From Cupriavidus lacunae (GTDB lineage: Bacteria > Pseudomonadota > Gammaproteobacteria > Burkholderiales > Burkholderiaceae), in assembly GCF_003353055.1 (NCBI RefSeq), contig NZ_QKWJ01000066.1:1-40575 (forward strand): a stretch of DNA of 40,575 nt. Direction: 5' to 3'. The notes below the pieces were generated by a model. The model saw only the letters and a program-made list of their open reading frames with translations, did no database searches and was not told the origin of the DNA. The position numbers were made by a program, and so were the translations under genes. This document shows positions 8,470 to 17,068 of this stretch, in pieces (the stretch's first letter is position 1; every line of letters begins with the position of its first letter).

Positions 8470-8881
8470 GAGCGCGCGCTGAAGACTTGCGCACGGAACT
8501 GGCACCGGTGCGCAGCGAAGCCCGCGACGCGGCGGTGACGCAAGCCGAAAACAGGACCCGGCTCGAGGCCCAGGCCACGGCGCTGGCCGATCGGCTCGCG
8601 GCCGCCGACAGGCGCAGCGCCAGTCCGAGGGCGACCTGGAGTCCGCGCAGGGCTAGATCGCGGCGGCCCAGCGCAGGGCCGAGCGGGCCGAGGCCGAAGC
8701 GGCGCTCACACGCCAGCTGCTGGCAGAAGTGCGTGTGGCACCGCCCGAGCGGCAGGGTGGTAGTGGGCGGCGGCGCAAGGCCGGCGGCCCGGTGCCGTTC
8801 GCCAACGATGAGCAGGGTGTGCCGGCGCCGGCCCGCGACCCGGAAGACCCTAACGACGGCAACGATGGCAACGAAAACTGA
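8470..8881 (+). pseudogene. KfrA-like plasmid coiled-coil protein, C-terminal remnant
   Basis: The frame reads AEDLRTELAPVRSEARDAAV, AENRTRLEAQATALADRLAA, then a frame break near 8614, then SEGDLESAQG, a stop codon, AAAQRRAERAEAEAALTRQL and LAEVRVAPPERQGG before the final stop at 8879. Long Ala/Glu/Arg heptads followed by a disordered tail match KfrA-type proteins of plasmids, which pair an N-terminal DNA-binding domain with a long coiled coil. The N-terminal domain is absent and the frame is broken twice. Its end overlaps the start of the H-NS pseudogene, as in a former operon. Confidence 0.6.
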
Positions 8882-9112
8882 GAGGGCGGACGCGATCCGC
8901 TGGATCCAGGCGCAGATGGCCGAGTACGTATTGACGATGGAAGAACTGGCGGCGGCGGGGTGCTTCGATCCGCCGCCACCCCGCCCCCTCCGCCGCCGGT
9001 CTGCTACCGCAACGCCGAGGGAATGAGCTGGGATGGGCAGGGCGAGATGCCCGATTGGCTGAGGCGGGCGGTCAATGCGGGGCAGAGTGTGGAATTTTTC
9101 CGGATCGGATAG
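8865..9112 (+). pseudogene. H-NS-family protein, frameshifted in its proline tract
   Basis: ATG at 8865 opens MATKTERADAIRWIQAQMAE and MEELAAAGCFDPPPP. The following C/G-rich tract then shifts frame, and the next frame gives PPPPPPVCYRNAEGMSWDGQ and GEMPDWLRRAVNAGQSVEFF to a stop at 9112. The C-terminal block, with aromatic/Gly-rich W-D-G-Q-G-E-M-P-W, matches a DNA-binding H-NS-like C-terminal domain found in small Burkholderiaceae proteins. A single-base change in the proline repeat would restore an 82-residue protein. A remnant of the same type occurs at 30170-30300. Confidence 0.7.
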
Positions 9113-9385
9113 CTTCGACAGCGGATTAGCTGGGGGCGGTCGTCTTGTGAAAGTGGCCTCACACCGTTCCGCAAGGCCGCGCGGGGCGGTGGCCAGCAGG
9201 CCGGAGCAGCCAGTATCCCCGTAGTACTGCGCTCTGTGGCATGGCTGCTCCGGGTGCCCCGGTAGTGAAACGGTCAGTTCGGGTGGTGCTCAGAGCGTGC
9301 ACATTCCATACTAGAAGTGGTCGTCTCCTTCGGAATGCAGCGATAGCTCGTGGGGACGTCTCCGCCTTCCGAAAGGAGGTGTCCC

Positions 9386-9664
9386 ATGTGCTTCCGGATT
9401 CATTATCTGGATCGCCTTCGTGAGAATGCGGCCCAGCAGCGGCATGACTCGACGACTTTGTTGCTTCGCTCTCGCTTCGACGAGCGCCGGGCGGCGTTGA
9501 TGGCTTGGCTGCGTATGTTTCCAAAACCAACCAGCCCGGGGACGGCCACATCCTTGGAGCAGGCCGAGCCGGCTGAGGCTGCGGCGAGACCGGTCCCTCT
9601 GCCCATTGACCAAGCTTGCACCGTCGCCAGCACCGCCAGCGAGCGGGAGGCCGAGGCGGCGTAG
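9386..9664 (+). CDS. Small protein of unknown function
   Basis: A 92-residue frame starting MCFRIHYLDRLRENAAQQRH with a near-perfect AAAGGAGGT ribosome site 5 bases before the ATG at 9386, which is the main support. The first 50 residues are basic and could be helical (FDERRAALMAWLRMF); the rest is Ala/Glu/Pro-rich and probably disordered. No family was recognised. It sits between remnants and has no obvious partner. Confidence 0.5.
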   Translation: MCFRIHYLDRLRENAAQQRHDSTTLLLRSRFDERRAALMAWLRMFPKPTSPGTATSLEQAEPAEAAARPVPLPIDQACTVASTASEREAEAA

Positions 9665-9724
9665 CCGCCGTGACTTCTACATGAGCCCTCCTTAAGACCA
9701 CCGGCGAGCCAGCACAAGACCGCT

Positions 9725-9759
9725 GGGCTTAGGGGACGCGAAGCCCGCCAATAGGGCTT
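9725..9759 (+). promoter_or_regulatory. Mutually exclusive hairpins in leader of the Cys-rich secreted gene
   Basis: GGGCTT occurs at 9725-9730 and again at 9754-9759, with one AAGCCC at 9741-9746 between them. The middle segment can pair with either neighbour but not both, the layout of an RNA switch or attenuator. The gene start is at 9822. The stems are short (6 bp), so this may be chance. Confidence 0.3.
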
Positions 9760-9821
9760 GACGGGCGGAGGGCAACACGCACGGACTGGCGATCAATATA
9801 GAGAAGGGGGCGAAGCTAAGT

Positions 9822-10733
9822 ATGAAAGCGCTAGGCTTGCTTCTCGCCATATCAATGGCGGTAGGGGTTGCGCCGCACGCCGGTGCAGTGGGATGCCAAT
9901 ATGACATGCAGTGCAAAGGGGAGCGAATTTGCGAGAAAGGCCAGTGCGTCTCTCCGGTAGCGGAGGACCAGAACGCAGAGCCAGCCACCAAGGCTTTCCC
10001 AGCCACGAAGAACGTCCCGACACCTGCGCAACCCGCCATGGCTTCCCCAGCAATGACGAATGTCCCAGCAATTTCGACTGAGTTCCGTTATTGCTGCACT
10101 AAGGTCGGAAAATTCCCCCTCGACAGAGAACCGATCGGGCGTAATTGGGCGTCAGCAGGGCCTAGTCATGCGCGCGCCGGACTGGAAGGGGCAAGCTCAA
10201 TCTGCGCTGGTGCGGGAGTTGGAATCCGAAGAAATCCTCCGCGATTTATCGAAGACAACGAACCGGCCTTTGCCGGCGTGTTTAGCCGCGTAAAGTGCGG
10301 TGTCCGCCTTCAGGAAAAGCTCATTGCGAGTGTTGCCGTTGCCGGGCTTGTGAAGTGCACCACCAACGCTCGTACGGCATGTAATCTGCTGGTCATCAAT
10401 GATGCAGGGCACGGAGGTCGCCGCGATTATCGCATCGGCGACACGTTCCACTGCATGCAAGCCAGAAACCTCCTCCAAAATTACGGCAAACTCGTCGCCG
10501 CCTATCCGGGCGACGGCGTCGGATTCGCGAACACAGCACCTAAGGCGCGTCGCGAGGACGTTCAGAAGCTTATCGCCTATCGGATGACCGTAAGTGTCAT
10601 TCACAAGTTTGAAGTTGTCGAGGTCGACAAGGAGCAAGGTCATTATCCGCCCGCTTGTCTCGCTCAGTGCCATGGCGGATTCCAGGCGTCGGTCAAAGCC
10701 TTTCCGATTGAGCAGGCCAGTCAGGTAGTCTGA
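9822..10733 (+). pseudogene. Secreted Cys-rich protein, truncated and fused to antisense sequence
   Basis: The first 110 residues look genuine: a signal peptide (MKALGLLLAISMAVGVAPHA), then a Cys-rich segment (CQYDMQCKGERICEKGQCVS), a Pro/Ala/Thr-rich linker, and YCCTKVGKFPLD. From about 10150 the frame loses protein character, and from 10197 to 10733 it is the exact antisense of the diguanylate cyclase gene. The native 3' end has therefore been lost, and the remaining 190 residues are accidental read-through. A GGGGGCG stretch about 10 bases before the ATG may be the ribosome site. The true product was probably a small periplasmic protein of unknown function. Confidence 0.6.
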
Positions 10734-12236
10734 CACCGTCTTTTGCTCGAGTTCCCGCATCTTCTGGCGCTCTACTGTTATGTCTCTGGCGAACACATGC
10801 ACTCCAACGACAGTGTCGACCGTCCCACTCCAGGCAGGCTGATAAGTGACCTTAAAATAAAGAGGTGGGTTCTCGTAAGGATGCTCAGCGTCAAACGTGA
10901 CCAGCTCGCCTGAAAGCGCGAGTTTGAGGTGAGGCCTTATCGCGTTCGCATAATGGTCTTCGCCCCAAAGGTCCCTGGGCGTCAGACCGATGATTTCACC
11001 CGCAGACATCCCGAATCGCTGTTCGTACGCTTGGTTGACGAACACGTAGCGTTCGTCCATATCGAGATAGGCAACGAGGTCCGGTATGTGATTAGCAATG
11101 GCATGGATGCGTGCTTCCCGTTCCTCCGCCAGCTTCCTTGCTTTCAACAGGGCACTCGTGCGTTCGGCAAGTTGGCACATAACGCTAGAGAACGTCCTGG
11201 CTAGGGCGCCGATTTCGTCTGCTCTGGAGGTAGGAAGCGCAGCGCGCGCTGGCAAGTCCGTCGCGCTTTCCCGCACGGCCCGCTCCAGATTCTCCAACGG
11301 AGCCAGCAGGCGTCTGGCTACCTGCCACATCAGCAATCCAGCAATAGCCAAGGCTGCTCCTACCATTGTTAGAATTTTTAGCCTGGCACGGATGATTGGC
11401 GAGAAGGCTTCTCTGGCCGGCAGTGTGGCAACCAGCTGCCACCCTGCTGTTTCAAGTCGATGTCGAGCAACAATGGGCCGCGTTGGCCAAGCGAATTCCC
11501 ATATGGAGATGGCCTTGTCAGTGCCGCATGACTCATGTCCGGAAGCTGCAGGTTGAAGTACCTTTGCCGGGTCAGCATGGATGACGTAGCGAGGGGACTG
11601 CCCGGACGAGACAAGGCAATAGGCTCCGGTTATGCCGATGCGACTCCGGGACAGCGCCTTGAGGAAGTTTTCGCGCTGCAGGTACAAGCCTCCCACAAGA
11701 ACCGCCCGAACTCGTCCATCAGCCCAGCGCACAGGTACGGCCATGGCGACGCCTGGTGCACCGGTTACCTTAGTTATCACCGGTTCGGAAATGACAACAG
11801 ATGCGCCGCGCAGAATGTCCTGAAAGTACCGGCGGTCCGAAACATCAGGATTCTGGTCTATCGGCCTGGTATCGAATGCCCGCTTACCGTCCGCCCAGGC
11901 GAGAAATACCCAATCGAACAATTCAGGAATGGGAGCGGCCTGCTCAGTGACGCGCTTTAGCGCCGCCGGGTCACGGTCCAGCAGCGGGGCAAGCTGCTCG
12001 GCAAGCCGGTGCAGGATGAGGACACGTACTTCGAATTTGTCGTCAAGTTGCTCAGCAACCAGTTTGACCTGTGCATCCTGCTGTGCCTGCAGGGAATCCT
12101 TCAGGTTGGCGAAGACGTAGTGGCGTGCAACCAGAATCAGCAGGACCGCGAGGAGAAGAACCACAACGACTGTTGAAGCGACCACCCTGGACTTTAACGA
12201 CCAGCGCACCATTCCTTCAGCCTTGCTCTTCTTCAC
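10197..12236 (-). CDS. Membrane-bound diguanylate cyclase with Cache-HAMP-PAS-GGDEF
   Basis: A 679-residue sensor enzyme that would make c-di-GMP from two GTP. Order: transmembrane helix 1 (about 18-38), a periplasmic Cache-like sensor domain (about 45-285), transmembrane helix 2 (about 287-305), HAMP (306-360), a PAS domain (about 375-490, HIPDLVAYLDMDERYVFVNQ), and the GGDEF domain (505-660). The catalytic GGDEF motif is intact at 579-583, and the product-inhibition site RxxD (Arg570-Asp573) is present, so activity with feedback inhibition is expected. No EAL domain is present. The ATG at 12236 starts MKKSKAEGMVRWSLKSRVVA. It appears to be a single gene; its 3' end abuts the truncated Cys-rich gene in convergent orientation. 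Confidence 0.93.
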   Translation of the reverse strand: MKKSKAEGMVRWSLKSRVVASTVVVVLLLAVLLILVARHYVFANLKDSLQAQQDAQVKLVAEQLDDKFEVRVLILHRLAEQLAPLLDRDPAALKRVTEQAAPIPELFDWVFLAWADGKRAFDTRPIDQNPDVSDRRYFQDILRGASVVISEPVITKVTGAPGVAMAVPVRWADGRVRAVLVGGLYLQRENFLKALSRSRIGITGAYCLVSSGQSPRYVIHADPAKVLQPAASGHESCGTDKAISIWEFAWPTRPIVARHRLETAGWQLVATLPAREAFSPIIRARLKILTMVGAALAIAGLLMWQVARRLLAPLENLERAVRESATDLPARAALPTSRADEIGALARTFSSVMCQLAERTSALLKARKLAEEREARIHAIANHIPDLVAYLDMDERYVFVNQAYEQRFGMSAGEIIGLTPRDLWGEDHYANAIRPHLKLALSGELVTFDAEHPYENPPLYFKVTYQPAWSGTVDTVVGVHVFARDITVERQKMRELEQKTVSDYLTGLLNRKGFDRRLESAMALSETSGRIMTLLLVDLDNFKLVNDTYGHPIGDKLLNVLATRLRCCVRESDAVARIGGDEFAVILEEVSGLHAVERVADAIIAATSVPCIIDDQQITCRTSVGGALHKPGNGNTRNELFLKADTALYAAKHAGKGRFVVFDKSRRISSDSNSRTSAD

Positions 12237-12641
12237 TGGCTAAACGCTCATGGTCTAATTCGCTGCCTTAGTTGGAGGCGAGCGGTATTGTTCGGAACTT
12301 GACGTAGGAGCGACCATTGGCAGCTCACCCGAATGGGGCATCGAATGTTCAATGTTAGCGGAATTCCGATGGGGCATGCGCGTTTTCACACTTGGGGTGA
12401 GAGCCACCAGACGCGGCCTCGGGGAGAACTTGCTTCCGCTGCGAGTAATGGCGCAAATGAGCCGTCAGGCGCGCAGCTGCGCCACAACTGACGCACAAGT
12501 TGGCCGATGGAAGAACCGTTGACAAGTCAAGCGTGGCAGCATAGTGGCGGGCTTCAATCGCCAACCGTCGGGAAGATGGCTGCATAATCGGCCGTCACGG
12601 TATGGCAGAGCGTGGCCGAAATCAAGGAACATGCATCGAGG
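12237..12641. other. Intergenic, nothing recognised
   Basis: Holds the upstream region of the diguanylate cyclase gene. The frame on the minus strand at 12355-12585 has no ribosome site and no family motif and is not called. Confidence 0.4.
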
Positions 12642-13017
12642 TTACTCGGCCCAAACGGTATTGGCGCCCCGTAGCAGGTGCCCGGCCAGGATGTAATCGC
12701 CAAGCTTCATGGCCTTCGCTTCCAAGGCTGCCAATTCGCTGGCAGTCAAGTCGGTCAGCGCAAACTGGCAATAAAGATTGCGCTGACGAAACGTTAGCTT
12801 TGGGCGCTTCAATCCGGCGGCAAGTGCCGCTGGCGACTTGACGACAATACTCTCATGGCCGCGATACTCAACGCGGACTCCAGCCTTCTCACCCAGGTGA
12901 CTAAGTTCAGAAGCGTCTTGCCAGCCAGACTCGTAGTCCAGTTCGACGAGTCCAACCCCCTTTTGCCTCAAGTAGCCTGATGGCTTCCCCCCTGGTCCCA
13001 GCTCGAGCTGTCGTCAT
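12642..13017 (-). pseudogene. Unknown small protein family, copy 1, one-base frameshift
   Basis: Reading from an ATG at 13017, with GGAGGCAGGA directly upstream, gives MTTARAGTRGEAIRLLEAKG. One base must be skipped in a G5 run near 12957 to reach VGLVELDYESGWQDASELSH and so on, ending GDYILAGHLLRGANTVWAE at 12642. With that correction the protein is 124 residues, exactly the length of the intact paralogue at 31485-31859, and the two align end to end (shared blocks DYESGWQDA, YRGHESI, RPKLTFRQRNLYCQF, KLGDYILAGHL). The family was not recognised. It looks like a compact alpha/beta protein with no signal peptide. The indel may be real, or an assembly error in the homopolymer. Confidence 0.75.
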
Positions 13018-13255
13018 TCCTGCCTCCGTTCAAGTCCACGGCGCGGCTGCCAGTTGGCGTCTGCGTCCCATTGAGTTCAACCCAATGCTGTTCTTTGCAC
13101 CTTGGTCTATGGCGAGCCCAGCTTCACCAGCGTTGGCCTCGCTAACGCCCTCGTTTGTAACTACAGGGAGTCGTATAGTCTCCCTCAGATTTAAGGTCAA
13201 AGTGTCTCTTAATTCTGACGTAAGAAAATTTTAAGTCAAGATAGACTGGCCCTGT
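13018..13255. other. AT-rich intergenic region with small hairpin
   Basis: AGGGAG at about 13166 can pair with CTCCCT at about 13181. An AT-rich run follows at 13209-13240, unusual for the surroundings and a plausible H-NS target. No gene seen. Confidence 0.35.
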
Positions 13256-13299
13256 AGTCCTGCTACCACCCGCGTAACCACTCAGGAAGCGCGGGTTCT
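13256..13299 (-). repeat. Structured repeat element, copy A (core)
   Basis: Read on the minus strand this 44-base core starts AGAACCCGCG, contains GTGGTTACGCGGGT and ends GGTAGCAGGACT. It is preceded on that strand by an A7 run. Cores at 29966-30010 and 33992-34035 share the same outline, including the A-run and the terminal GGTAGCAGGACT. The flank beyond about 13345 is interrupted by the IS3-family element, so the 5' part seen in the other copies is not recognisable here. Confidence 0.7.
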
Positions 13300-13305
13300 T
13301 TTTTT
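13268..13305 (+). terminator. Terminator-like hairpin within repeat copy A
   Basis: ACCCGCG (13268-13274) pairs with CGCGGGT (13290-13296), followed by TTC and seven T residues. On the plus strand it has the form of a rho-independent terminator with a 15-base loop, but no plus-strand gene lies directly upstream. Confidence 0.6.
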
Positions 13306-13355
13306 GGTTGGGAGGGGGCAGTCCCATGCAGGGGAAGAATCGATACTTGTAGTGG

Positions 13356-14381
13356 TCAAGTTATTTCGGACAGGCAGATAGGTTGTTTTTCTATCGATTT
13401 CGCCTCGTAGGCAGCGGGCGACAGATACCCCAGGGTTGAGTGCAAGCGCACCGGGTTATAAAAGCCGACGATGTACTGGGTGATGTCGCGCCGCGCCTCG
13501 GCGTGGTTGGCATACTGACGCTGCCACACGCGCTCCATCTTCAGGTTCAGGAAGAACCGCTCCATCACCGCGTTATCCCAGCAATTGCCTTTTCGACTCA
13601 TGCTGCAAACAATCTGATGGCGTGCCAGCAAGGCCTGATACTCCGCGCTCGCGTACTGACTGCCCCTATCCGAGTGCAGCACCAGTCCCGGCGCTGGCCT
13701 TCGTTGCTGCAGCGCCATGCTCAGTGCCGACATGACCAAGTCGGCCGGCATGGTCGGCGCCATCGACCAGCCCACGACCTTGCGCGAGTGCAAGTCCAGC
13801 ACGACAGCCAGATACAGCCAGCCTTGAGCCGTGCGGATATAGGTTATGTCCGAAGTCCAGGCCCGATTCGGCTCGGCCACGTCGAACTGCCGGTCCAGCA
13901 CGTTCTCTGCCACAGGTAACGTATGCCTGCTGTCGGTCGTCGAGACGAACTTGCGCTTCCATCTCGCGCGCAATCCCGTTTCGCGCATCAGCGTGCGGAC
14001 CCGATAGCGGCCAATACGTAGTCCTTGTGCCCTCAGCGCATGCATCACGCGCCGGCTGCCGTAGTTCGCACCACTGGCAGCAAACGCTGCCTTGACGTGG
14101 GTCTGTTCCTGCAGGCTCTTTGCGCTCGGCTTGGCACGCCGGTGCGCATAGTAGCCAGAGCGGCTCACCTGCAAAACCCGGCAGGCATTACTGACCGATA
14201 CGGCCTCCTGTTGCAAGTGAGTTACCACGCGATAACTCACTTCAGTTCTCGTGCAAAGAAGGCCGACGCTTTTTTTAACAGCGCATTGTCCTCGCGCAGT
14301 TGTCGGTTCTCCGCTTCGAGCTGCCGAATGCGCTGCTGTTCGGCCGTCAGCGGTTTGCCCACGCCAGGCCCGCCGGCGCAC
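13356..14381 (-). CDS. IS3-family OrfB DDE transposase (made as OrfAB fusion)
   Basis: The meaningful part starts at VKKSVGLLCTRTEVSYRV at the A7 slip site near 14276 and continues to the stop at 13356; the first 30-odd residues of the open frame, upstream of that, only shadow orfA. It contains an HTH_21 region (ANYGSRRVMHALRAQGLRIG) and an rve integrase core with the DDE residues: Asp in AWTSDITYIRT, Asp in LVLHSDRGSQYAS, and Glu in WDNAVMERFFLNLKMERV. The C-terminal YNPVRLHSTLGYLSPAAYE is typical for the family. No internal damage is seen, so the element should be able to transpose. Confidence 0.9.
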   Translation of the reverse strand: MRRRAWRGQTADGRTAAHSAARSGEPTTARGQCAVKKSVGLLCTRTEVSYRVVTHLQQEAVSVSNACRVLQVSRSGYYAHRRAKPSAKSLQEQTHVKAAFAASGANYGSRRVMHALRAQGLRIGRYRVRTLMRETGLRARWKRKFVSTTDSRHTLPVAENVLDRQFDVAEPNRAWTSDITYIRTAQGWLYLAVVLDLHSRKVVGWSMAPTMPADLVMSALSMALQQRRPAPGLVLHSDRGSQYASAEYQALLARHQIVCSMSRKGNCWDNAVMERFFLNLKMERVWQRQYANHAEARRDITQYIVGFYNPVRLHSTLGYLSPAAYEAKSIEKQPICLSEIT

Positions 14382-14533
14382 TCTGCATCGTACTGCGCCA
14401 TCCAGCGCCGAACGGCCGTCTCACCAAGCTCCATCGACCGGCAAACCTCGCTGACCGATAATCCTTGGTCTCGCACCATCCGTACCACTTCCAGCTTGAA
14501 GCTGGCGTCAAATTGTCGGCGCCTTCTTGTCAT
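14237..14533 (-). CDS. IS3-family OrfA, helix-turn-helix protein
   Basis: A 98-residue protein: MTRRRRQFDASFKLEVVRMV, then a helix-turn-helix (LSVSEVCRSMELGETAVRRW) and a leucine-zipper-like coiled coil (QQRIRQLEAENRQLREDNAL) ending in ALLKKASAFFARELK. This is the classic OrfA of IS3 elements, which binds the terminal repeats. Near its 3' end the codons TTA AAA AAA G form a slippery A7 run (14270-14276) that would allow -1 frameshifting into orfB to make the OrfAB transposase. Confidence 0.9.
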   Translation of the reverse strand: MTRRRRQFDASFKLEVVRMVRDQGLSVSEVCRSMELGETAVRRWMAQYDAECAGGPGVGKPLTAEQQRIRQLEAENRQLREDNALLKKASAFFARELK

Positions 14534-14727
14534 CTATCTTTTTTCCTCGTCGATTCCGGATTGTCCTCCTATCGACCTGTCCGAGGAAATTAGACCACCA
14601 CAACTAGGGATTACCACAGACATGCGTTCGAGTCGTTGAACAGTATGCTGCGAGCAGCTAAGATGTTCCCTCCGGGCGTGATGACACAAGCGCCCACCAG
14701 CCAGACCTTTGCGTCCGAGAGCAAAGA

Positions 14728-14752
14728 AGCGGCCTGTACTAGCTAGGCCGCT
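14728..14752. repeat. Perfect 8-bp hairpin
   Basis: AGCGGCCT (14728-14735) pairs with AGGCCGCT (14745-14752) over a 9-base loop. It lies between the IS3 element and the small winged-helix-like gene at 14811. No T-tract follows on the plus strand, so a simple terminator is unlikely. Confidence 0.5.
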
Positions 14753-14810
14753 GTCACGGACGGTAGTGAAGTCCCGTAGCACTATTAGACCAATAGCTTA
14801 GGAGACGACT

Positions 14811-15041
14811 GTGCTGAGTCATCATGAGTTCGCCACCCTGGTACTGGTAAACGACAGCCCTGACCCTGCGGAGTTGGACAGCGCGGATGTGGAGGCACTG
14901 TGCGCGCGGCAACTGGTTACGCTGGAGCGGCTCGGGCCAAACCGAAGCCGACCTCAGGTCACAATCCAAGGATACGTTGTTCTCAAGGCCCTAGACCGTG
15001 TTCGAGCAAAGGCTTGCCGAGCACAGCCGGCCTGTCGATAA
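14811..15041 (+). CDS. Small winged-helix-like protein, copy 1
   Basis: A 76-residue protein with a GTG start at 14811 and a TTAGGAGAC ribosome site. It starts MLSHHEFATLVLVNDSPDPA and continues ALCARQLVTLERL...RPQVTIQGYVVLKALDRV. The pattern of helix, helix, LVT strand, variable wing, TxxGxxxLxAL resembles winged-helix DNA-binding domains. A paralogue lies at 23675-23875 on the other strand, with the same MLSxHE start, LVT block and final LxALxRI. The two copies bracket a segment with phasin and PHB depolymerase genes. The winged-helix reading is an inference; no regulatory target can be named. Confidence 0.68.
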   Translation: MLSHHEFATLVLVNDSPDPAELDSADVEALCARQLVTLERLGPNRSRPQVTIQGYVVLKALDRVRAKACRAQPACR

Positions 15042-15211
15042 GCGCATCGCTCTGTCCCATAGAGAGTCGCCGGCATCGACGCTTCTTTTGGCCTTCACGT
15101 CGGCGTCCGCCGCAAGGGGGCGCGACATTGCAATTGTCATTCACTTGATTCCCACCATAACGCCCAGCCACCGGTTAGCTCAGGGGACGGGCCGCACTTA
15201 GGAGATGCAAG

Positions 15212-15778
15212 ATGACTCAGTGGACCGCAGAACAATACACGAAAGCGCAGTTGGCGGGCCTTGAAGCCCTGGTCGGACTAACCAACAAGGCCGTTGAGGG
15301 CTTCGAAAGAGTGATGGAGTTGAACCTCCAGACAATGAAGACGACCCTGGCGCATACCCGGGAGGGTGTAATGAAAGCCCTTTCAGTCCAGAACCCGCAA
15401 CAACTCATTGAATTGCAAATCGAATTATTTCAACCTGCAGCCGACAATGTTTTGGAGTATCGGCGTCAACTGCAGGACATCCTTGCGGCTACGCGGGCGG
15501 AGTTCGAGAAGGTCGTCGAAGTCCAATACACAACAAGCAAGGGCCAGTTGCAGGGTCTCATTGATAGCGCGGTGAGCAACGCCCCATCAGGCTCGACGGC
15601 GCCTCTGGCCGCCTGGCAGGAGGCCGTGAAGGCGACCACTACGCTCTATGAGTCGATGCAGTCGACGGCAAAGCAGGTCGTGGAAGTAGCCGAGAACAGT
15701 TTCAATACGGCTGCGGCGGCAGCCTCGAAAAGCGCGCGACATCGTGCAGCGCAGGTGTCTCCGGCAGCTGCAAAGTAG
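15212..15778 (+). CDS. phaP: Phasin family protein (PHA granule-associated)
   Basis: A 188-residue protein starting MTQWTAEQYTKAQLAGLEAL with a TTAGGAGATG ribosome site. It has the phasin pattern: an amphipathic helical body (KAVEGFERVMELNLQTMKTT), the QNPQQLIELQIELFQPAADN block, LEYRRQLQDILAATRAEFEK, and an Ala-rich C-terminal tail (NTAAAAASKSARHRAAQ). Phasins coat polyhydroxyalkanoate granules, controlling their size and access of depolymerase. The length is close to that of Ralstonia PhaP proteins. It lies about 6.4 kb from phaZ in the window, with no PHA synthase nearby. No terminator was found directly after it. Confidence 0.92.
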   Translation: MTQWTAEQYTKAQLAGLEALVGLTNKAVEGFERVMELNLQTMKTTLAHTREGVMKALSVQNPQQLIELQIELFQPAADNVLEYRRQLQDILAATRAEFEKVVEVQYTTSKGQLQGLIDSAVSNAPSGSTAPLAAWQEAVKATTTLYESMQSTAKQVVEVAENSFNTAAAAASKSARHRAAQVSPAAAK

Positions 15779-16807
15779 TTCGGCTTTGGCTCCCGGTTGG
15801 CGCATTCACGGTTCCGATGGGGCCAATTTCTCGGAGGATGCTGGGTCTCGGTGAACAGCGCTGGGCACTTGGCCGTGGATTCGCGATCCGCCCCAAAACT
15901 ATTGGTAGCACTCGAGTTCCTCGGCCGGGGGCTCCTTTTTGGACAAGTCAGGCCAACTTGACGGCCCGCGGAAACCCGATAGGGGATCGACAGGCTCACC
16001 CCTAAGTCATCCTTATGGCTCATTCCACGCCGTAGACCCATTGTGCAAGCATGCCGATACAGCCCGTCGATGGGGACTGGGATTGTGAATAACGAGATCA
16101 GAGCTCTGACTGAGCTGCGAGGAATTTTGGCCTCGTGATAGAGAGTCTCCACATTCACAGCCAAGCAACGGCGGCGGGCTGTCCCCATTCTTTCACCGCG
16201 GGCACATCGCCGGTCAGTCTCTTGTACGCCGGACCCGCCACGCCGCCTGCCAAAATTGCGCCCAGCAACCACGGGATTTCGCGAGAAGGGATGGTGATAT
16301 TGCCCGCGGGGCACAGGCCGCCCGCACGGGCATGGCGTGCCATTCATTTGCGCCCGGGCGCCATATGACTGGGCCGAGCCTGGCTGAAATCTGGGGGTGC
16401 AAAGCCGGCACTGCGGAGGGATTTACGCGTTACTCCGATGCCCTCAGACGATCAGACCTGGCTTGGAACAAGCAGAACTATGCCGATTTTGCAGGCGACC
16501 GTGCATCGCCTTACACCGCATCATCATCGTAGCTGTGGGTTCCTGATCAGCACCGGTAAAGCCATCATCTGCGGCGACCTGCAGATAGACTTGCCGCGTG
16601 GCAACGGCGATGATCACAATGATGGCGCCGACGCCGAACGCTCGAACGGCAATGGAGAGGTACTGCGCCATGGCGAAATTACTGTACAAGCATGAGGTGA
16701 TTGGCAGTGAGCCTACACGAGGCCGTCTCGCAACGGTGTAAAGCCTTTGCAGGATTGACACACTCCGTTTCGCCGGGGCGGCGAGGTCGTGCGTTACGTG
16801 ACACCGC
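15779..16807. other. About 1 kb of degraded sequence without a supported gene
   Basis: A short minus-strand stretch near 16200-16290 reads REIPWLLGAILAGGVAGP, similar to a transmembrane helix of EamA-type transporters, but the frame loses meaning on both sides. A second minus-strand frame from 16671 to 16444 starts MAQYLSIAVRAFGVGAIIVI and holds one hydrophobic segment but no ribosome site. Both may be remnants. Confidence 0.4.
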
Positions 16808-17068
16808 ATGGCGGTTCTGAAAAGAATGTCCCGGAAATCGATCGAAGCCTTACCGAGCGGCCACTACTGGGCCGTGCCCCACGCGCCCTTCCCGCTGGAC
16901 GGTGGCAATGGCCATGATGAGGTGTTTCCCGGCGCCCATTGCATCAGCGACTGCAAGTGGGTCACCTTCTACAAGGACGGCGAAGAAGTCTGGGCGTGCA
17001 ATGCACTGTATGCAGCCGCCCATTTCGACTTTGTTCCCGTTCCCCGCCAACCGCTCGGTGACAGTTGA
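16808..17068 (+). CDS. Small conserved-looking hypothetical protein
   Basis: An 86-residue frame with globular composition: MSRKSIEALPSGHYWAVPHA, PFPLDGGNGHDEVFPGAHCI, SDCKWVTFYKDGEEVWACNA, LYAAAHFDFVPVPRQPLGDS. Three cysteines, a His-rich start and several aromatics suggest a compact fold, but no motif is recognised. The start is uncertain: ATG at 16808, or ATG at 16829 preceded by AAAAGA. It has no same-strand partner within 300 bases. Confidence 0.5.
   Translation: MAVLKRMSRKSIEALPSGHYWAVPHAPFPLDGGNGHDEVFPGAHCISDCKWVTFYKDGEEVWACNALYAAAHFDFVPVPRQPLGDS

Larger units (their letters stand above)
13348..14602 (-). mobile_element. Complete IS3-family insertion sequence, 1255 bp
   Basis: The left end TGTAGTGGTCAAGTTATTTC and the inverted right end TGTGGTGGTCTAATTTCC form imperfect terminal repeats that continue through CGGACAGG. 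ACT flanks both ends (13345-13347 and 14603-14605), fitting a 3-base target duplication. Inside are overlapping orfA and orfB with a slippery A7 run between them. The element appears intact and probably active. It separates repeat copy A from its former neighbours. Confidence 0.88.

Noticed and set aside
12355..12585. 76-codon minus-strand frame with a CxxC
   Set aside because: No ribosome site, composition irregular, and no second zinc ligand pair.
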